Origin: Gammaproteobacteria bacterium
GTDB taxonomy: Bacteria > Pseudomonadota > Gammaproteobacteria > SZUA-140
Direction of reading: 5' to 3'
DNA length: 64,000 bases
Assembly: GCA_016716465.1 (NCBI GenBank)
Contig: JADJWH010000004.1
Location: 372,001 to 436,000, forward strand
A model generated the notes under the pieces. It was not told where the DNA came from. It made no database searches and saw only the letters and a program-made list of their open reading frames with translations. Shown piece by piece: positions 60,631-64,000 of the stretch (the stretch's first letter is position 1; each line of letters opens with the position of its first letter). The position numbers were made by a program, and so were the translations under genes.

Positions 60631-61356
60631 TCACAGATCGAGCAGGATCTCCTTCTCCTCCGCGGATGGCTCGAAGCCGCGGTGCTCATAATACCGGAAG
60701 ATGGCCTCGACCACCTCTTCGGGTTTGTCCAGCACCTGGAACAGGTCGAGATCCTCCGCCCCGATCGCGCCCTCGGCGACCAGCGTATTCCTGAACCACT
60801 CGACCAGTCCCGCCCAATAGTCGCTGCCGACCAGGATGATCGGGATGCGGCGCGTCCGCTCGGTCTGGACCAGGGTCAGGATCTCCGCCAGCTCGTCCAG
60901 CGTGCCGAAGCCGCCGGGCAATACGACATAGGCCGAGGCGTATTTTACGAACATCACCTTGCGCGAGAAGAAGTGGCGGAAACGCAGTGAAATGTTCTGG
61001 TAATCGTTGGATACCTGCTCCTTAGGGAGCTGGATGTTGAGGCCTATGCTCGGTGATTTGCCCAGGTATGCACCCTTGTTGGCCGCCTCCATGATCCCGG
61101 GGCCGCCTCCGCTGACCACGCTGAAACCGGAGTCCGACAGCGCCCGCGCGATATTCTCCGCGCGCCGGTAATATTCGGAGTCGGGATGCGCGCGCGCGGA
61201 GCCGAACATGCTGACCGACGGCTTGATGCGGGCCAGGCGCTCGAAACCTTCGACGAATTCCGCCATGATCTGGAAAATCTTCCAGGACTCGCGATTCAGC
61301 AGCGCCTCATCGACCATGCTGAAAGTCGGGTGTGTCGATTTGTCCAGTTCATTCAT
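60631..61356 (-). CDS. LOG-family protein (cytokinin riboside 5'-monophosphate phosphoribohydrolase-like)
   Basis: 241 residues. The LOG signature PGGFGTLDELAEIL and the Rossmann-like GGGPGIMEAANKGAYLG are present, so it should split nucleoside-5'-monophosphates into base and ribose phosphate, as in LOG/PpnN-type enzymes. It has an N-terminal extension of about 45 residues (SWKIFQIMAEFVEGFERLARIKPSVSMFGSAR) common to the larger TIGR00730 subgroup. It ends 12 bases before the DUF2782 gene and is divergent from polA. Confidence 0.92.
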   Translation of the reverse strand: MNELDKSTHPTFSMVDEALLNRESWKIFQIMAEFVEGFERLARIKPSVSMFGSARAHPDSEYYRRAENIARALSDSGFSVVSGGGPGIMEAANKGAYLGKSPSIGLNIQLPKEQVSNDYQNISLRFRHFFSRKVMFVKYASAYVVLPGGFGTLDELAEILTLVQTERTRRIPIILVGSDYWAGLVEWFRNTLVAEGAIGAEDLDLFQVLDKPEEVVEAIFRYYEHRGFEPSAEEKEILLDL

Positions 61357-61440
61357 ATGCGGTTCTCATATCAGGCGTGCGATTCCGGTGCGCGGCTGGC
61401 GCAATCCGCCCCAGGGCGGCCGCACCGGAATACCCCATAG

Positions 61441-61446
61441 TATAAT
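61441..61446 (+). promoter_or_regulatory. -10 box of polA
   Basis: A perfect TATAAT lies 51 bases before the polA ATG. No clear -35 is present at the right distance. Confidence 0.4.
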
Positions 61447-61497
61447 GGATGCCGTCCGCCCTTCACCGGCCAGCCCACATATTCCTCAGGGACAGAG

Positions 61498-64000
61498 ATG
61501 CCATCTGAAAAGAACGCCCAGCCGTGCCTGATCCTGGTGGACGGATCCTCCTACCTGTACCGGGCCTACCATGCCCTGCCGGAACTGACCAATTCCAGGG
61601 GCGAGGCGACTGGCGCAGTCCTCGGCGTGGTCAACATGCTGCGCACACTGCTCAGGGAATATAGCCCCGAGTACATTGCCGTCGTGTTCGACGCCAAGGG
61701 CAGGACCTTCCGTGAAGAACTCTACGAGCACTACAAGGCGAACCGCCCGCCGATGCCGGACGATCTGCGTAGCCAGATCGAACCGCTGCATGCCGTGGTG
61801 CGCGCCCTCGGTCTCCCCTGCCTGGCGGTGGAAGGGGTCGAAGCGGATGATGTCATCGGCACCCTCACCGCCCAGGCGCGGACGGCCGGCATGGATGTGG
61901 TGATCTCGACCGGCGACAAGGACATGGCTCAGCTCGTCGACGGGCACGTATCGCTGATCAATACCATGACGCACCAGACCCTCGATGCGACGGGAGTGGA
62001 AGCCAAATTCGGCATCCCGCCCGCACGCATCACCGACTATCTTGCCCTCGTCGGCGATACCTCCGACAACATCCCCGGAGTCCCCGGCGTCGGCCCCAAG
62101 ACCGCCGCCGCGCTGCTGCGTGAGTACGGCTCACTCGCCGGAATCATCGCGTCTGCCGCCGCCATCAAGGGAAAGACCGGAGAGCGTATCCGTGAACACC
62201 TCGGCCAGCTCCCCCTCGCCCAGCAGCTCGCGACCATCAAACAGGATGTCGCACTCGACCTCGGGGTGGAGGATCTGCGTCCGGCCGCACCGGACGTGGA
62301 CACGCTGAAGGAACTGTATCGCCGTCTCGAATTCAAACGCCTGCTCGAAGAACTGTCCACCGGGGATAACGAACCGGTTACGGTCCCCGCGTCCCCCGAC
62401 GCGCAGCCCGGAAAATACGAATGCGTGCTGACCACCGAGGCCTTTGAGACCTGGCTCGACCGGCTGCAGGACGCGGAGCTGATCGCCTTCGATACCGAGA
62501 CGACCAGCCTCGACCCGCTGGAGGCCGAGATCGTCGGGGTCTCCTTCGCCGTGACGTCGGGAGAGGCCGCCTATGTGCCGCTGGCGCATGATTACCCCGG
62601 GATCCCGTCCCAGCTCGCGCGCGACGAGGTGCTTGCGCGCCTGAAACCCCTGCTGGCAGATCCGCATCTGCCCAAGGTCGGCCAGAACCTCAAGTACGAC
62701 ATGGCGGTGCTCGAGCGCTACGGCATCCGATGCGCCGGCCTGCGCTACGACACCATGCTCGAGTCCTACGTCCTGAACAGCACGCTCGCACGTCACGACA
62801 TGGATACGCTGGCCCTGACCTATCTGGATTACAAGACACTGCTGTACGAGGATGTCACCGGCAAAGGCGCCGCCCAGCGCCCCTTCGGCAGTGTGGACCT
62901 CGAACTTGCGACGCGCTATGCGGCGGAGGACGCCGATATCACATTGCGCCTGCATCAGACGCTGTGGCCGCGGCTGGCGGAGACCGGGCGGCTGCAAGAG
63001 GTGTTCGACACCATCGAGATGCCGCTGGTGCCTGTGCTCGCGCGCATGGAGCGGAATGGTGTTCTGATCGATGCCGCCATGCTGCACCGGCAGAGCGGGG
63101 AGCTCGGCGCACGCATGCGGGAACTGGAAGGACAGATCTATAGCCTCGCCGGCAGCGAATTCAATCTGGGTTCACCGAAACAGATCCAGGAGATACTGTT
63201 CGAGAAACTCGGCCTGCCCGTCATCGAAAAGACCCCGAAGGGCCAACCCTCGACAGCGGAATCGGTGCTGCAGGAACTCGCGGCGGATTACCCGCTCCCG
63301 GGCCTGATCCTTGAGCATCGCGCGCTCAGCAAACTCAAATCCACCTATACCGACCGGCTGCCGGAGCAGGTGAGCCCGCGCACCGGCCGCCTGCACACGT
63401 CCTACCACCAGGCCGTGGCGGCGACGGGCCGGCTCTCATCAAGCAATCCGAATCTGCAGAACATCCCGATCCGCACCGAGTTCGGCCGTCGCATCCGCCA
63501 GGCCTTCATCGCACCGCCCGGCCACCGCCTGCTCGCCGCCGACTACTCACAGATCGAACTGCGCATCCTGGCGCACCTGTCCGGAGATGCCGGCCTGCTC
63601 GCCGCGTTCACCCGCGGGATGGACATCCATCGTGCCACCGCGGGCGAGATCTTCGGCATCGATCCGCGCGATGTCACCGCGGATCAGCGGCGCAGCGCGA
63701 AGGCGATCAATTTCGGACTCATCTACGGCATGTCATCCTTCGGACTGGCGCGCCAGCTCGGCATCGAGCGCAACGCCGCCCAGGAATACATGGACCTCTA
63801 TTTCGCGCGTTACCCCGCCGTCAAGCGGCTGATGGATGAGACGCGCCGTTCGGCGGGTGAGCTGGGCTACGTGGAAACCCTGTTCGGGCGGCGGCTCTAT
63901 CTGCCGGAGATACGCTCGCGCAACCGTCAGCGGCGCGAATACGCGGAGCGCGCCGCGATCAACGCGCCGATGCAAGGTACCGCGGCTGATATCATCAAGC
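61498..64000 (+). CDS. polA: DNA polymerase I (5' part; runs off the window)
   Basis: The first 834 codons are seen and the gene continues past the window; E. coli Pol I is 928 residues. A 5'-3' exonuclease (about 1-290; LVDGSSYLYRAYHALPELTNS, GVEADDVIGTL, STGDKDMAQLVD, DTSDNIPGVPGVGPKTAAALL) is followed by an intact proofreading 3'-5' exonuclease (AFDTETTSLDPLEAEIVGVSFA and KVGQNLKYDMAVLE). The polymerase domain has motif A ADYSQIELRILAHLSGD and motif B RRSAKAINFGLIYGMSSFGL. It fills gaps and replaces primers. The ATG at 61498 is preceded by AGGGA. It is divergent from the LOG gene. Confidence 0.97.
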   Translation, partial: MPSEKNAQPCLILVDGSSYLYRAYHALPELTNSRGEATGAVLGVVNMLRTLLREYSPEYIAVVFDAKGRTFREELYEHYKANRPPMPDDLRSQIEPLHAVVRALGLPCLAVEGVEADDVIGTLTAQARTAGMDVVISTGDKDMAQLVDGHVSLINTMTHQTLDATGVEAKFGIPPARITDYLALVGDTSDNIPGVPGVGPKTAAALLREYGSLAGIIASAAAIKGKTGERIREHLGQLPLAQQLATIKQDVALDLGVEDLRPAAPDVDTLKELYRRLEFKRLLEELSTGDNEPVTVPASPDAQPGKYECVLTTEAFETWLDRLQDAELIAFDTETTSLDPLEAEIVGVSFAVTSGEAAYVPLAHDYPGIPSQLARDEVLARLKPLLADPHLPKVGQNLKYDMAVLERYGIRCAGLRYDTMLESYVLNSTLARHDMDTLALTYLDYKTLLYEDVTGKGAAQRPFGSVDLELATRYAAEDADITLRLHQTLWPRLAETGRLQEVFDTIEMPLVPVLARMERNGVLIDAAMLHRQSGELGARMRELEGQIYSLAGSEFNLGSPKQIQEILFEKLGLPVIEKTPKGQPSTAESVLQELAADYPLPGLILEHRALSKLKSTYTDRLPEQVSPRTGRLHTSYHQAVAATGRLSSSNPNLQNIPIRTEFGRRIRQAFIAPPGHRLLAADYSQIELRILAHLSGDAGLLAAFTRGMDIHRATAGEIFGIDPRDVTADQRRSAKAINFGLIYGMSSFGLARQLGIERNAAQEYMDLYFARYPAVKRLMDETRRSAGELGYVETLFGRRLYLPEIRSRNRQRREYAERAAINAPMQGTAADIIK

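Overview
This is a GC-rich chromosomal window from a gammaproteobacterium. The best fit is a Chromatiales- or Acidiferrobacterales-like lineage, but I cannot name a genus. Support comes from the pilMNOPQ-aroK-aroB-(SPOR ATPase)-gltB-gltD-hemE order, the divergent PBP1A gene, the maeB / M48 peptidase / nuclease / rpmE block and the glnK-amtB / ubiK-comM pairing, all of which are typical of Gammaproteobacteria. Nearly everything is chromosomal housekeeping. I found no rRNA, tRNA, CRISPR array, prophage or insertion sequence.

Layout. 0-9.6 kb: hemJ, an intergenic region with three DnaA-box-like 9-mers, priA-argS-SPOR protein, convergent speA with divergent speE, a DUF4124 protein and a small CDGSH iron-sulfur protein. 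9.6-13.5 kb: glnK-amtB behind a sigma-54/NtrC-type promoter, divergent from ubiK-comM. 13.7-18.7 kb: the most unusual locus, a compact three-gene cassette. It encodes a membrane protein with a large periplasmic coiled-coil region, about six membrane segments, a cytoplasmic P-loop ATPase and a C-terminal winged helix, followed by two different MscS-family channels. 18.7-24.3 kb: an acetyltransferase-histone deacetylase fusion, an apparently degenerate metallopeptidase-like protein, and a Cache-HAMP-GAF-GGDEF-EAL protein split by a one-base frameshift. 24.5-29.4 kb: a small ORF and a MexEF-like RND efflux pair with a strong terminator. 29.4-41.3 kb, minus strand: two small exported proteins, a methyltransferase-like protein, hemE, gltD, gltB, a DamX-like ATPase with two SPOR domains and a WGR-domain protein. 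41.4-51.5 kb, minus strand: dgt, aroB, aroK, an Ig-like-repeat lipoprotein and pilQPONM. 51.7-64 kb: PBP1A, malic enzyme, M48 peptidase, nuclease, rpmE, an orphan gspC, a membrane acetyltransferase, a second DnaA-box cluster, a DUF2782 protein, a LOG-family protein and the start of polA.

How the genes fit together. GlnK/AmtB and GltBD handle ammonium capture and glutamate synthesis. HemJ and HemE are steps of heme synthesis. AroK/AroB feed chorismate. SpeA/SpeE belong to polyamine synthesis; agmatine-to-putrescine conversion and SpeD are not in the window. PilM-Q form the type IV pilus alignment complex and secretin. PBP1A and three SPOR domains (two in the DamX-like protein, one in the protein after argS) point to cell-wall and division functions. 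PriA and PolA, both replication/repair proteins, each lie near a cluster of DnaA boxes.

Best candidate for an undescribed system: the 13.7-18.7 kb cassette. It looks like a large MscK-type mechanosensitive channel taken apart, with sensor and ATPase on one polypeptide and the pore on two separate MscS proteins. That suggests nucleotide-dependent control of channel opening. This is inference from domain order and gene overlap and has not been shown.
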